From Lycocorax pyrrhopterus obiensis (Eukaryota > Chordata > Aves > Passeriformes > Paradisaeidae), in contig JACSVZ010000001.1 in assembly GCA_014706295.1 (NCBI GenBank), positions 79,854,237-79,918,236 on the forward strand: a stretch of DNA of 64,000 nucleotides, in the 5' to 3' direction. The notes beneath the pieces are model-generated. The model saw nothing but the letters and a program-made list of their open reading frames with translations. It did no database searches and had not been told where the DNA came from. A program made the translations under genes and the position numbers. Numbering within the stretch: the stretch's first letter is position 1; the number at the start of each line of letters is the position of its first letter. Of this stretch, positions 20,399 to 33,640 are shown in pieces.

Positions 20399-23300
20399 AT
20401 GCCTTGGCATACCATTCCACAGCTTCACAGCACCAGGGTGTCTTTTTTTGAGATTCAGCATGGATTTAATTTCTGTTCAATTTCTCATTTTGTTTATGTA
20501 ACTGATTTTCAGAAGGCCTGAGCTCTCATTTCTTTGCAAGTACTAGTCACAGACAGATGTAAATAGCAAAAGAAGGCTGAATCCTTTGTGGAAAATGGGC
20601 CATAAACTCTTACCCTTCAGATTTTTACATCCTTTAAGCATTTTCAGGGTGTTATCATCCATGTTTACTTCTCCTGCTTATTTCTTGACAGAATCTCCAT
20701 ATAGTGCATGAGTTTTCCTGATAAATCATGTTATCTTGTCTCCTGGACACAACCACCTCTGTCCATCCTGTTCTTTCCAGGGAGTGAACTGCCCCCATCT
20801 CTCTCACTCTGTCTTCTGTCCAACACAGCATCACCTTAAGGCCACCCAAAGCCCTAAGGGCTGGAGCCACACATGCTGAGCCCTAGCACACCTACCGACG
20901 CCAGCTCTGGGCAGGGCAGCCCTGTTGGCTCGCTGTCAGCTGAGAATGCCCTCTCTGACACCTGTCTCCTCCTGGCACAGCAATGCCAGGATGTGGAAGC
21001 CTGTTTCCGTGTCTTGGGCTCACACACCTGCGGACTCCTGCCCTCTGCTCGGTGATGCTGTGCTGTAGGACTGATTTCCCACGAGGACAGCAGTACCTCC
21101 TTCCTGTACAAAGAAGTGTGAAATGAGAGCTTGGGTACCGCTGAGGCTCTGGTTGTGCGTGTTTACGGCACTCATCTGCTCTTCCTCTGCATTCTCATCT
21201 GCACTTGGACTCCACCTTGCTGCATGTGTGTAAGCCAAGTAAGTATTTTCCACAGGCAACAAGTCTCCATTTTTTGCCCAAATTAAACATCAGCTCCTTA
21301 CACTTTTTAACTGCAAGTTTCTTTCCATTTGCGATATTCTGCTGTTATCATTGTTTCTTGATGTTTCTCCAGTTCTGTTAGCAGTTGGTGATTTCATTCC
21401 TGAACTGTTTATTTCTTCTTTCAGATTATTTGTAACTACAAAAAAAAATTCCACTTTAATACACTGATTCATGCATTGCCTCATAGGGCAGAACTCATTA
21501 CATTTACATGAGAATTAGCCTTTGGTTATGAACCTTCAGCCAGTTTTCAAACCACATCACAGTGGCCCTATGCTGGCATACTGAATTATTTCTCTTTTAA
21601 GATTTTATCCATTGGTAATAGTGTGTGTTTTAAAATAAAAGGAAACACTAATTTTGAATCTATGCTGCCTATTATTTGGGTTTCCTTTTCCCTCTGGATG
21701 TTTAGCAAATTATTACATCTTGATATAGTTTTCATTATGTTACTGTGAAGAGTGGCTAGATATAAAAGATTACAATTACTATAATCACTCCAGGATCAAA
21801 AAGCACTACTATGCTTGCTTTTCTTTGGTCTTTCACTTCCTTCCCACTGAGCAGGGCCGTCGGCACTGCGGTAGAGCCCAGTGTTAGGGGATTCAGAACA
21901 ACTGCCCTTTCATTCAAAGGCTTAATGTTCCTGGCTTAACGTTCTCCGTGAGTATTGTGTTAGCTCCCTCTCTCAGGAAAACAGGAGTATCCGTATTTTG
22001 ATCTTCCTGGTGATACGGATTCCAGTTTTGGCCCCATGAGAATAATTACTTACTCTTCACATCAGAGTTAACCATTATGTTTGTTCCTAGACCTGAGGGG
22101 GACTGAGGTGCAAAGGAAGGCAAGGTTGTATTCTTGAGTGAAATGGGTTCACTAAGTTCCAAGTGCATTTTCAAAAACACTATTCCTAGTGAGTATCCAC
22201 AACCTTTCACTGAGCTCAGTGCTGTTACACGTGACCAGATTGGACAGGAGTCACTTTTGGGAAGTGTAGTGAGAAATGTCCTCCCAGGTATGACACACAT
22301 TGTTGATTTCTGTAGAGAACTCCTATAAACCTTTACAAAATGCCAAGGACAGCAAGAAGCAGATGCTATGATCAAGCATGTTTTTGTCATTTCATTAGGA
22401 AACAAAATATGGACCCATAATTCACACAGCTGTGGCCAAATTCTCACTGGCTTTAGTCAAATCTGACTAAAAACTGGCTGGTGACAGTGGTTTTCATGTT
22501 GTCCAGAGTCCAGTAAGAAACATACAATGTTATAAATGACACTTTAGGCATAGTGTTGGTTTTTGAGCACAGAAACAGTCTATATCTGAGCTGGATGCAA
22601 AATGTGCTTTGGTGGTGGTTACAGGCTTGGGTTTCCTCTGTGGTTAGGGAGGGACTGTGGGGTTTGAGTGGTGATCTGGGAAATGGTCATTTCTTCTTGT
22701 TTCTTAATAAGGCAGATGCCTGTCCTATCATAAAACCTTGCAGGAGCTGTGGCTTTAATAAAGAAATCTTATTTTGCATGCGTCTATTGAGCTCTCCAGT
22801 GCCCTCCTCCAAAACAAATCTTAGACATCTGTAGCAGAGCTGATCTTCCTGGATCCTATTGTGTCCATGGAGTGGAATAAGAACACTATGAACATCCAAA
22901 ATAGATCAGAAAAATAATACCTTAAAATTACTCTTTTCCATTGAATAAAACCAAAAATGTTTAGGGTGAATGACTCCTTCTTAGAGCTCTACAAACTGGT
23001 GAAATATGCCTTGCCTGTTACTGTGTGCTGCGGGAGGAGAAAGATAAACATGACCATTTAAGATAGAGGTGAAAGCTTTCAGAGTACTTCTACAATATAA
23101 GTCAAACAGGCCCTGGAGGCAGCCCTTGAGGGCTCACGTGTAAGGCCTACTATCAAAGCTTCTGAGCTGTCCCCTGCCTGTGCTCGCCCTGTGGCTCAGC
23201 AAGCCACCACGCGTGGCCAGACAAGCTCTGTGCCAGCCAAAGGGTCAGGAGGCGGTCGTGGGGCATGGCACAGAGCTCTTGGCGCTACAAAGAGTGGTGC

Positions 23301-26047
23301 CAAAATCCGAGACTGCGTGGAAGCACAGCCTGGAGCTACTGGTCTGAACTGCTGTTGGCCATAGGGAGAGGAGGCCTCTGTAGGGACTGATTTGCCTGGT
23401 GCAAGGATACATATCTGCCTTTTCTTTGGCCACATGGCATGTCTTGCACTTGGGATTTATCCCAGTGCCTTGGTCTTGGGATTTGAATGCCCTCACGTCC
23501 CAGTGACACCTCTATAAGGACACTGAAGATTTCACAAATAGAGGTCTCCAGTGCAGCTCTTGCTGTAGATGACTATGCTAGTCAGCAGTGATGGTTTGAT
23601 AAAAAGAATTTGATCCCTATCAAATCTAATGCATAGAGCAGAAATTGAAGAAAAAGTACTTTTTGATATGAAAAAGCAGAGTTTGTTTAGAGCCTTTTGG
23701 ACATCTCAGTGTTTTTTCCTTCCTTGCCAGGCTTTTAATGGTAGGAGACAACTATCACACAAGCAGCATTGCCAGCTTTATGATTTTGTCATGAGACAGT
23801 GTTTTCTATTTTGCTTAAAACCCCAGCTTCTAGAAACAATAGATTATGTGATAATCTCGCAGCTCTGCTTTGAAAAGCAAAGAAAATTTCTAGTGCTTTT
23901 TTCATCAGAAAAATGATTGAAACATGGCCCCAGTTATATACTAAGAAATCCAAAACCATGTTTGGAATTGATTACACTTTTTATGTGCATGGTTTGAAGT
24001 CAATTGTGTGATTTCTCTTTTGGAGGGAGACATCTGACTCATGATTTCTGAATGCTTGGGGAGTGGTGCTATTACATTGGGGATACCACTGGTGTTTCCA
24101 AATCTGTTGAATGATTTCTGGCACAAAATGCTTTAGCTCCTTAAAGCAAAGAAATGTTTTTATTTGGTAAGATGTATAGGACAGATCCTGCTTTAAAAAT
24201 ATATGGAACACACTTTTGTTTTGTTTTTGCTGAGCAGCAGAAACATTGCGCAGATCCCATGCAAATCCCTAAAGATGAATCATAATGCTTTTTGGTATGC
24301 ACAGAGAGTATCCGAGTTCACCACAACATAGACCTGACCAAAAGGTCCAATCCTGTGTATATTCAGTTCCTTTAGGGATACTGAGCTCGTGGGACTTTTG
24401 TACTTCCTAAAAAGCCCCCTCTGCCCCTTTCAGAGTTAGAGCACCTCATAAAGACTGTGTAAATGCTCCATTTGGGCAGCATAATTCACTGTAATGGTTA
24501 GGCAGCAGTGCTGCCTGGGGAAGCAGCTACAGTGTGAATTGCCACGATAGGATGCACTGGCTCTCATGTCCGTAGCTTAGTTCTAACCGAGGCTGTGAGC
24601 CAAGCCTTTCCCCTCGGACCCCTGCCTCTAAAAGTCTGTGGCCGGCCCAGAGGAGGCTCTGTGAGCACACAGTCTGTGAGGGACCTGGGCAGGGCTGAGC
24701 ATGTTGTGGTGAGTTGGGTGTTAGAAAGCAAAGGCTGGTGCCTCTGAGGGCAGTAGTAACTATTCTTTGTTAGGGAATCATTTTTCAGTTTCTGGGTTTA
24801 AACAAAGGCAGATGATAGCAGTAGAAGACATGGCTAATGAACCTGCTCCCTCTGGGAGCCCTGTAACACACAGTGTCAGCACCTGGTAGATGATGCCATT
24901 CACTGTGATGCCAGTGTTTGTCCAGAACACATGGTAGGTCTGGCATTGCTGCCATGCATGCAAGCCATACTAAAATACCTTCTGGCTTTTGTTTATTGTT
25001 AGCATGTTTTTGCTTGAGCAAACCCCCTTCAGAATTACCTGTAAAATGGGATTAAGGAGGATTTTTTCTTGCTGAGGGCTCCACAGGCTTTTCAGATTTT
25101 TTTGATGAACCATGCATTTGCAAAAACACATCCTGCATGCTTGCCAAAAATAAGGTGAAAAATCACACACAGGTTTTAGCCGTTCCAAAGGCCTAATGTT
25201 CTTTCCCCAATATAATTGAAAGACACTGCCTGAGTCCATGAGCCAAACTATGCCCTTGATTACTTAATTTGATGGGGTTGTGTATAGGGTCCCATAATCA
25301 AATGAAACTGCCAAGACTGGTGCTTGGTATAAAATTCATTGCACTGTTGGAACTATTGTATCTAGGGGGAGTTTGAACTATGTTTTCCAGTCTCACTCCC
25401 TTCTTCATGTACTTTTTTGTTACTCCTTTTTAGCTTCATTGTTTTGGATCAAAATTATCAGAAGTTAATAAGAGCCACAAATTAGGAGCAAGATTGCATA
25501 ATCCAAGATTGTGAGATTTGGGATGTTTAAATTTTGCTGTGTTGCTAACAGTTGAGGTGCTAGTTGCTTAGCACACGGCAAGAGCAGATCTGCTGAGATC
25601 TGCAGGAAATGAGTGCCTGAAGACAGTATGAGATGGATGAGGGTCCCAGCATGGTGTGAGGTACCTTCTCCCCCTCCACAGGAGGATCAGGAGAGAGGTG
25701 TGAGAGGAGCTGAGGCAAGAAGCCCTCAATTGATGTAGTAGGCTCACAGGTGTCACCTTTTAGGGCCAGATTAACACTGAAACAATAGATGCAGGCGAAG
25801 TATCCCCTTGAAACACATGTAGTTGTTCTGTGGACTGTGAACAAGTGAGTCCGGGCTGCCTTGAGTGGATTCACTGATGTCTACTAAGGAGTAAATCATC
25901 TCACACCTGTGTTTCAGTGAGATCATGAATACACTTCTGTTTTCTCTGTCTATTGTCAACAGTCATGCAGTTACCTAAAATGTTTTCATATTCTATGTTC
26001 GTTTATATCTCAATGTTTGGTTAAAATTGGCCAGCAAATATAAGAAT

Positions 26048-27310
26048 TAGTGGTTAAGGCCAGGCAAATGCAAGTATTCTTGACTAACCTGATCTCCTTT
26101 CATGACAAGGAGACCCACTGAGTCGATGAGGGAAAGGCTGTGGATGTTATCTGCCTGGACTTAGTGAAGCCTTTGACACCATTTTCCACAGTATTCTCTT
26201 GGAGAAACTGGCTACTCATACTTGGATGGGTGCAGTGTCCACTGGGTGAAAAACTGGATGAATAGCTGGGTCCAGAGAGTGGTGCTGAATGGAATGGTGA
26301 ACTGGAGTGAACTCCAGCTGATGGCTGGTCACAAATGGTGTTCCCCAAGGCTTAGTGTTGGGACCAGTTTTGTTTGGTATCTTCATCCATAATCTGGGAG
26401 AGGGGATCAAGTGCAGCCTCGGCCACTTTGCAGACAATACCAATTTGGGCAGGAGAGTCAATCTGCTGGAGGGTAGAAAGGCTCTGCAGAGGGATGGACA
26501 GGCTGGATCAGTGAGCCAAGGCCAATTGTATGAGGTTCAGTGATGCTAAGTGCTGGGTCCTGCACTCCTGGGAAACACCCCCCGGCAGTGCTGCAGGCTG
26601 GGGGAAGGGGCTAGAAAACTGCCTGGTGGAAAAGGCCCTGGGGGTGCTGGTCTATAGCAGCTGAACATGAGCCAGGGTATGCCCAGGTGGCCAAGAAGGC
26701 CAATGGCACCCTGGCCTGTATCAGCAACAGTGTGGCCAGCAGGACCAGGGCAGTGATTGTCCTTCTGTACTCAGCACTGGTGAGGTCACACCTCGAATCC
26801 TGCGTTCAGTTCTGGGCCCCTCACTGCAAGAAAGACATTGAGGGGCTGGAGTGTGTCCAGAGAAGGGCAACAGAGCTGGGGAAGGGTCTGGAGCACGAGT
26901 CTGATGAGGACCATCGTAGAGAGCTGGAGTTGTTTCGCCACAGAAAAAGAGGCTTGGGGGGACCTTATTGCTCTCTACAACTGCCTGAAAGGGGGGTGTA
27001 GCCAGGTGGGTTTTGGTCTCCTCACCCAAAGAACAAGGTTGAAGGACAGGAAGAAACTGCCTCAAATTGCACCAGGGGAGACTGAGACCATACATTAGGA
27101 AAAATTTCTTCCCTGAAAGAATCATCCAGCATTGGAACAGGCTGCCCAGGGAAGTGGTGGAGTCATGGTCCCTGGAGGTATTTAAAAGACATGTAGATGT
27201 GGCACTTAATTACATGGTTTAAGTGGTGAACTTGGCAGTGTAGGTTAATGGTAGGCTTGATGATCTTAGAAGTTTTTTCCAACCTAAACAATTCTATGAT
27301 TCTGTGATTC
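26048..27310 (+). mobile_element. CR1 LINE, 5'-truncated, about 1.26 kb
   Basis: The largest transposon in the window. It starts near AAGGCCAGGCAAATGCAAGT and passes through GACTAACCTGATCTCCTTTC and GTGTTGGGACCAGTTTTGTT. It continues to AACAGGCTGCCCAGGGAAGT and CCTGGAGGTATTTAAAAGAC, ending with the CR1 octamers ATTCTATG and ATTCTGTG at 27291-27310. The 5' part of the element (ORF1 and the endonuclease end of ORF2) is missing. The 3' half of ORF2 and the whole 3' tail are present in the normal order. The exact 5' edge is uncertain by a few tens of bases. It is the main evidence that this is bird DNA. Confidence 0.95.
26100..27190 (+). pseudogene. CR1 reverse transcriptase (ORF2) C-terminal remnant
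   Basis: Within the CR1 copy, separate frames encode recognisable pieces of the LINE reverse transcriptase. One at about 26355-26543 has the LGPVLF motif, then FADNTNLG where active copies carry FADD, so the second catalytic aspartate is Asn. Another at 26687-27001 has [23 protein letters not shown] and VQRRAT, the conserved segment after the polymerase core. The pieces are in different frames and broken by stop codons, so no full-length protein can be made. The copy cannot move by itself. Confidence 0.9.
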
Positions 27311-28309
27311 ACATATGAGTACACATAGGACCATATGTACTTCTTTTCCTTAGAAAACCAAGCAAAAAAAAAGACCACCCTAGTAAGAGAGGAGGCCAAG
27401 GAAAACTACAATTCCCTGTGTTAAGGAGAGCTTTGTGGTGGGTCTTTCTGGTTCCAGGGTGCATGAGGGCCTCATCCTGACTTCCTCCACACAACGTAAT
27501 CCCACAGAGGACCAGCAGTGACTCAGCTCCTTTACCACTCACTGTGGGTACTACCTGTGGTGAATCCTCCCCACTCCTGGGCTTTTAAAAATTGTATTCT
27601 TCTTCCTTAGTATTCAGTATAATGGAGTACAGCAGGCACTTTGGTATAGTGTCCATTTTGAAACATGCCCAAGACCTCTTGAACACCACAATCTCTCAAT
27701 GGGAATCACTAATACCGTTTTGATTCATTTAATAACCCAAAGTCACATTTTTACCTGATATATCCTGAATGGCTCTTTAGCAAGCATGCTGCTTCCCCAT
27801 TATTGCTGATGGCTGATATTGGTAGTAAAACTTCTTTCATTTCAGCACCCAAGAAGGAAATTGTACATGTGTTTAGGAGTGCAGTTAGCCTTTTTGTAGG
27901 TAGCAATGCAAAGCCTCTTCTTCGATTGCTAAATCTGAGCCAATATTTAAGAAGACAAGCTATTGTAAAGGACTTAGTGCAGCAAAAGTTATGGTCCTCA
28001 GTTTGCAAATGAGTGCCAGCACTAATGAAAAGACCATGTTATTTATCTTCACTGATTTCTGTCTTGAGAAAGACAAAAAATATTGAATAGAGATCCTGCA
28101 ATAAGATCAGGTAGGTAGAGTAGATTGGCATCCCATCTAAAGCAGAGCATCCCTTCTGGTTAACAAAGTTTTAAGTATATATTTAAGTCAGTGTTAAAGA
28201 TTTTGCTGCTTAAGAATGGTTTTTATTGAATCAGAGACGGGATCCTTTTAGACTGCTGTCTTTTGTGTGAGGGGCATATTCAAAACTGTAAATGAGAAAA
28301 CTCTTTCTC
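27311..28309. other. Gene-free stretch after the CR1
   Basis: Unique sequence with no recognised gene. Open frames are 70-85 codons long and overlap across strands. No repeat stands out. Confidence 0.6.
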
Positions 28310-28960
28310 TTGCTACTAGTTTTTGTCCTGCTCTGACAATTTTTGCTAATTAACTGACAATTAGCAGCCCTAGAGTTTATTGTTTATTATTTTGCCTTAT
28401 TTTCCCCTTTGTTAAATAAATGATCCAAAGTTAAGCTTTATGGATCACACCTCTTTGTTTGCCATTGTTGACGGATCGTTTTCCACTCAGAATGGAAATG
28501 ATTAAACCATATAAGAAAGGATCATGCTTGCCGCTTATTCTCTGGCATCATATATGGAAAAATATTGCAGCTGGTTGAATTGTCTAGTTGAAATTAGCCT
28601 TTAAAGGAAAACAAAACAGAAGGGAATTGTGCAAGTGGGTTCATTAGGGCTTTATCATAACAAGGAGTGAGTGGTGAAGAGGGAGAAAAGATGACCGAGT
28701 TTCATGTTCCTGCAGATTAATTTATCAGTCTTTATGGGCACATGAAAAGAAAATTATGGCTACCTATAAAGGTCTAATTAGAGCATCTAGTGTAAATTCT
28801 CTGCAGCTAATCTGGTACAGTTCATAAAAAGCTAACAATAAAAACATAATGATGTGTTGCATTAAATGGGCAATCTTCAACAAATGGGGCTAAATTAAAA
28901 AAGGTCTATTGGAAAAGTAGGCTCTTTATAGGCCTTAAATTGAGGATAACTCATTAAATA
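28310..28960. promoter_or_regulatory. Putative conserved non-coding element / enhancer block
   Basis: A long AT-rich block with no ORF and no repeat signature. It contains many homeodomain-type cores (TAATTA, ATTAG, TAAT) and SOX-like CATTGT/ACAAAG strings. It also has a perfect inverted pair of TGCTAATT (28344-28351) and AATTAGCA (28359-28366) with a 7-base spacer. This texture is typical of vertebrate developmental enhancers. I infer conservation from style only, since no alignment was possible. The true limits could be narrower. Confidence 0.4.
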
Positions 28961-29580
28961 CACAGCGTGTTTTGCTGTTTAGTCCAATAGTGACTAATGT
29001 ACCCTGGATGTGTACTCCTGGGAATGCTTCTGGTCTTGGGAGCACGTCAGAACTTCTGGTAAAATCCTTGTAAGTCTCACCTTGAGCACTTGGGGAATAC
29101 TTGCATTTTTTAATGTTTCTTCACAGTTCTGACCTTCATTATACAGCCCAGTCCTGCTGGTGAGCATTTCTTGGTGTAAGCAATCAAAATTGGGACAACT
29201 TCCCTGACCTAGCCTTCATAGCCACGCCTGAAATGTGGATATTTGAGAACTTGGCAAAGGCGCGAGTTAAAAATCTCATGTAAAACCTCAGTTCTGTCTG
29301 AAAGGAGTAATTCATAATTACTGTAATTTGAGAGTGCTGAGAGTGTACTCTGAAAACTCATCTCTAGAAAGTCACCAAATGTAAAGACAGTGAGAACAGA
29401 AAGGCAAATGAACTTATTCAAAATTGTGTCAAAAAGAGAATTTTCCTCAAGCATTGCTTTGACTGCACCATTGTCTTTCTGCCTCATGACTGATTTCCTC
29501 TTCTCACCCTCTCCAGACATAAGCTACTTGTCTGCTTTGTGGACTTCCTGGTCAGTCCCTATGTGCTCTGCTTCTGCTGT

Positions 29581-29621
29581 CACTAATTGATTTTTGTAGT
29601 GGCCCCTTGGCCACTAATTGA
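29581..29621. repeat. Hairpin with flanking direct repeats
   Basis: TAGTGGCC (29597-29604) and GGCCACTA (29609-29616) pair perfectly around CCTT. The 10-mer CACTAATTGA occurs at 29581-29590 and again at 29612-29621, overlapping the right arm. Both relations are exact. Confidence 0.93.
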
Positions 29622-29844
29622 ATTTTTGAGAAAGTCTTTCTGCACATTTGAGGAGGAATTTTTCAAATGAACCAAACATTAAGCAGATTTTCTCTCTTTA
29701 TCTTCAAGCTCTCTGGAAAACTGTCATGGACAGATCCTTAAACACAGTTCAGCAACCATGAAGGAGCCAAGACAGCTTTCCATTTTTCTGGCCATGTTGG
29801 TCTCCTTGTCTGGTGATTTCCTCTGCTGTCCTTCGTAGACAGTC

Positions 29845-29871
29845 CACCTTCAACACCTTCAACACCTTCAA
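29845..29871. repeat. Three-copy 9-bp tandem repeat
   Basis: CACCTTCAA is repeated three times without mismatch. On the minus strand in one frame it would read as repeated Val-Glu-Gly, but the surrounding frame is not a credible gene. Confidence 0.95.
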
Positions 29872-32800
29872 CAGAGAGGAACAATTTTTGGGAGGCTGCT
29901 GCTTTGCCATCATCTTTCTTATATGATACCATAACATAAAAAATTATAAAAAATACATAAAGAAAGGCAAGAGTTACGAGGGTTGGCCTTGTTTGCAGGA
30001 TGAGTAAGAACTGTGAATTCTGGGGTCTTATCAAAATTCTCTGCAGAAAGTGGAGCTCCAGTGACCACTTCCTAGAAGTGACTTTGAGATAAGCAGCTCT
30101 GTTCCCATGTGCCTGAGCAACAGAGAAAGAAAACAAAAAACTGCAGAGGCCAAGCAGACCATATAGGTGGTAGTTTCCTCCCCAAACCTTTCACTGCATA
30201 CAGAAATACAGCAATCAGATGGCTGTGTGATATAAAAATCTATGTGAGACTACTTAAGGGGGAAAAAAGAGAAAGTAGCAGAGTTTTGTGTGTAAATCAT
30301 CCTTTTCTATGTAAAAGAAACAGATTTAGCAATTATGTTTACCTCCACATCTTTGGAGGCCATTTTAGCAGAGGTCTCTGCTTCCCTGGTGTGACTGCCA
30401 ACTTTGAGAATTTTTAGGTTGTGGATGATTGGTCTAATTGGTTGTAAAATAAACTATTTCAAAGAACTGGCACTCCTCACATCTGCCACTCTTGGCCTAG
30501 TGTGTTTGTGATGTATTTGCTGGTAGAGAAAAATGTTGCTGGACGTGTGTGCACTGGAAAGCTGCAAATTGTTTTGCCTTTCTTTTGTTTCTGTTTATCT
30601 TGGTTTGCAAATATTAAGCAGACATAGTTCTCAGTATGGACAAATGTGCTGCAAAATGCCACTCAGCTGAGGAGATCATAGCTGGTTTTCAATTATTAAA
30701 AGCACATGCAAAAGAATAAACTCACAGCTAATTTCAGAATGGAGGTTTGCAGCAGATGCATAACCCTAGTGAGGAAAGGTTTCAATAACAGAAATGCTGA
30801 TGTGTTTTAATTTATGTAGCAAAATCCCCAGAGACAAGGAGGGTTGTACGTTGGCACGATCACCACATACAGGTTATGCCTGCATGTCTGGGAGAGTGCC
30901 TGTTGAATGCCACATGGCCCAGTTCTTCCAGTTGCACTGGTGACAAGCGGTACATCCACCAAAACAAAGTTCTGGAAGAGGGGCAGAGATAAGGGAGTAA
31001 GGAAGGATGGGGAAAGACGTGCCTGCATTACCACCTTCCATCCCTACAATTTCTATTTAACAGCCTTCCTGTGAGAAGGGAATGGGATAAACCTTGATAA
31101 ACTATCTGACTCAAACCCTGCATGTCCAGGAGCCCTTACCAAGGGGCTGTAGCTTAGGACAAAATTTTAGCTATCAGTTGGGATTATGTTCAGAGCAGCC
31201 TTGGGGGATCGAGTGATATACCCTGCTCCCTCTGCTCCGTGTGAAAATCCTGGCCTCAAGCCCAGGAGAGTCTCACAGGTTCCATTGTGTAATGAGAGCC
31301 CATGCGACACTTACCCATCCTACTCCCAGATCCTGAACAGTAGAAGATGGCCAGGCTGTTCTTCCCACCGCAAGGAACAGACAGACCACACACTTGGATG
31401 GAAAACCTGCCCCGTCTGTGTACATGCAGGCACTCCACGGTTTGCTCATCAGCAGGCACTGGGAGTCTGAGGGCAGGGAATTTGGGATGTTTTGCTGTTT
31501 TGGGAATCAAAGTATGCAAGTGACCTCCTTCAGCTGCGTGTCACAGAGGACATGTTTGGGTTGGCTTTATGGTGCAGCAATATCTATAAATTTTCCTTCT
31601 TTTGTCAGTTTGTGTCGCAACCTTCATGTTCTTTGAACGTGCAGGAGAGACTGTCTACCACAACCATTTGTAAGGATTTTTTGTTCCTTCTGTCCTATCA
31701 GAAGTAAAGCAATTTAAGTATGGCCAAATATCCAAAACCCCTGACACCATGCAATGGATAAAGTAAATATTTCTGTACTTTGTGAAATCAAGGGAGTCTC
31801 AGATCCTTTGTAGCTGACTATGTAGTGATATTGCCTTTGTGTGCTTTCTGCTTGTTTGGAAATGTATCTTCTTCAGGAAATATTTCCAATACAGATCTCA
31901 AGGCTTACTGTAGGGGCAAAACCCTTCCTTTTGCTTGCATGACTTTGTGTTCTCCTCTTATACAGTGGAGGGGGAGGATGAACAGTCCTCTGCGACCTGC
32001 CCTTGCAAGATAGCATCCCTTCTGTGAGACCAGACCTCCTGCCTGCTCAGGACTGAGCACATTTGCTTCAGACAGACCTGGGCCAGACTTGCCTTCTGCT
32101 TGGTCTTCAGCCTTTCCAGAAAGGCTTACAAAGCCCTGTTGGTTCAGGGCTACAGCACCCTTAGGGGAGCTACACAACCATCATCTCATGGCCTAGAAAA
32201 AAAGGTTATTTAGATGTATTGTTCTAGAAACATTTTGAGTCCCAACCAGATATTTAGGGCCAAATGCTGCTTAGAAGTTTATACAGGCATAACTGCAAGT
32301 ATGCAGGTCAGTATTTCTGTGGAGGCTTGAAGATCAATTTTGACATGAAAATAATCAGAATCAATAACAAGTAGATAATAAAATGGTCATCTTAAGGCTT
32401 TCTGCTACAGGCATTATCAAAGCATCTTCTAGGCGTGTGGAGGATAAGAGCTCCCTGACATGTGGGCTGGTGTTTTTGTTCAGCCCAATGAGAATTTATA
32501 GCAAACATCATGCCCCTTTCTGGGTTGTGACAAGGTAGGGTTGACTTCCTCCAGCTCCTTGTGTGGTCTGCAGAGAGAAGGAGTGGGACAGCAGAAGGCC
32601 AGTTGTGGTTTGTGCCTTGTTTATATGTCCCAATTACTTGTGGGCAGCTTTAAGCTTTCTCCACTCATATCCTTGGACAATCCAAACACCACCTGGCCAA
32701 ATCCTTGCCACTCTGCAGGTAGGTGTCTTGGCTCAGACATGATGCCCGTTAGTACCATAGGAACAAGTTATGTGTTGATTTTGCTGAGAGCCAGGCAATG

Positions 32801-33389
32801 CGAGTAGCAAACAACATGAGCCCTTTTTTGATCTTAGGTACCAAAGTGGTAGGGTGATGCATTAAATACTTAGAGTCAGTGGTCTGACTATAGTCCAAAA
32901 TATTTATGAAGCAATAAGTAGCCTCCTTTGTAATGGGAACGCCTTGTAAAAACACCAGAAGCTGCTTGCCTTTCCCAGAGGAACCACTGGAAGCTCTTGA
33001 CTGTGCTATTCCACTTCCAGAAGTGAACAGGACTTGGTCAGCGCAGTCCCCACCAGACAGTGGTGTTCCCAAAGCCACCCTGTCCTCACACAGTGCTGCC
33101 TCACAGCTGCATTTGTATGGAATGCTTCTTTGCTCTCTCTTATCATTCTGAATCGTCTTCACCAAAGACCTTTCTTTCACAGACCAAAGTGATTCCAGTA
33201 AAGCCGGGTTTTATTGTCTCACTCACAGATTTTGTAGACAATTATTCACAGGGAAAATATTTATCTTGTTTTTCCCAATCTCATTTCTACACCTGCCAAA
33301 TCGCCTCACCCTTTCCAACTCCTTCTAATGCCCGTGAAGATCCCATTGTATCATTTTGGTCCGTTTCGTAAGCTAAAGAATGTATTGGA

Positions 33390-33640
33390 TTGGGCAGGTC
33401 TGGATTTACTGCCAACTATGACAGCTAATTCGAATGTCTGCTAGTATCTCTGGGACAATATAATGTTCTAATCTTAACCAAAATGGCATCAGACTTCTGG
33501 CATGGTTCCGTCACAGTTAGTGTCATTATTGGGAAAAAGATTTACTCCATAATTACCAACTTCATTTGTTTTTTGCAGTGAATTCATACATTTATCTTGT
33601 CAAGTTCTAATAATACTATTTCTCTGTTAAACCAGCAGCC
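33390..33640. promoter_or_regulatory. Putative conserved non-coding element
   Basis: AT-rich unique sequence without repeats or ORFs, including CAGCTAATTCGAATG, CATAATTACC and GTTCTAATAATAC-like homeodomain cores. It resembles vertebrate conserved non-coding elements in composition. Evidence is textural only. Confidence 0.3.

Larger units (their letters stand above)
16151..26047. other. Long gene-free stretch
   Basis: Nearly 10 kb show no gene. The longest open frame in the whole window (206 codons, plus strand, 16255-16875) lies here, but it has no recognisable domain and its length is within reach of chance for this much sequence. Other contents: an 18-bp tandem duplication at 17672-17707, an IRF-like motif array at 20371-20398, an 8-bp-arm inverted repeat at 21989-22020, and CpG-richer patches near 19960-20050 and 23190-23270. 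Many short open frames around 19-21 kb reflect higher GC and fewer stop codons. Confidence 0.6.
28961..33389. other. Gene-free stretch
   Basis: No gene or firm transposon seen. It holds a small hairpin flanked by direct repeats (29581-29621) and a three-copy 9-mer (29845-29871). A 132-codon minus-strand frame (29738-30136) includes a hydrophobic stretch but also crosses the 9-mer repeat. It has no family motif, and I do not regard it as a gene. Confidence 0.6.
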
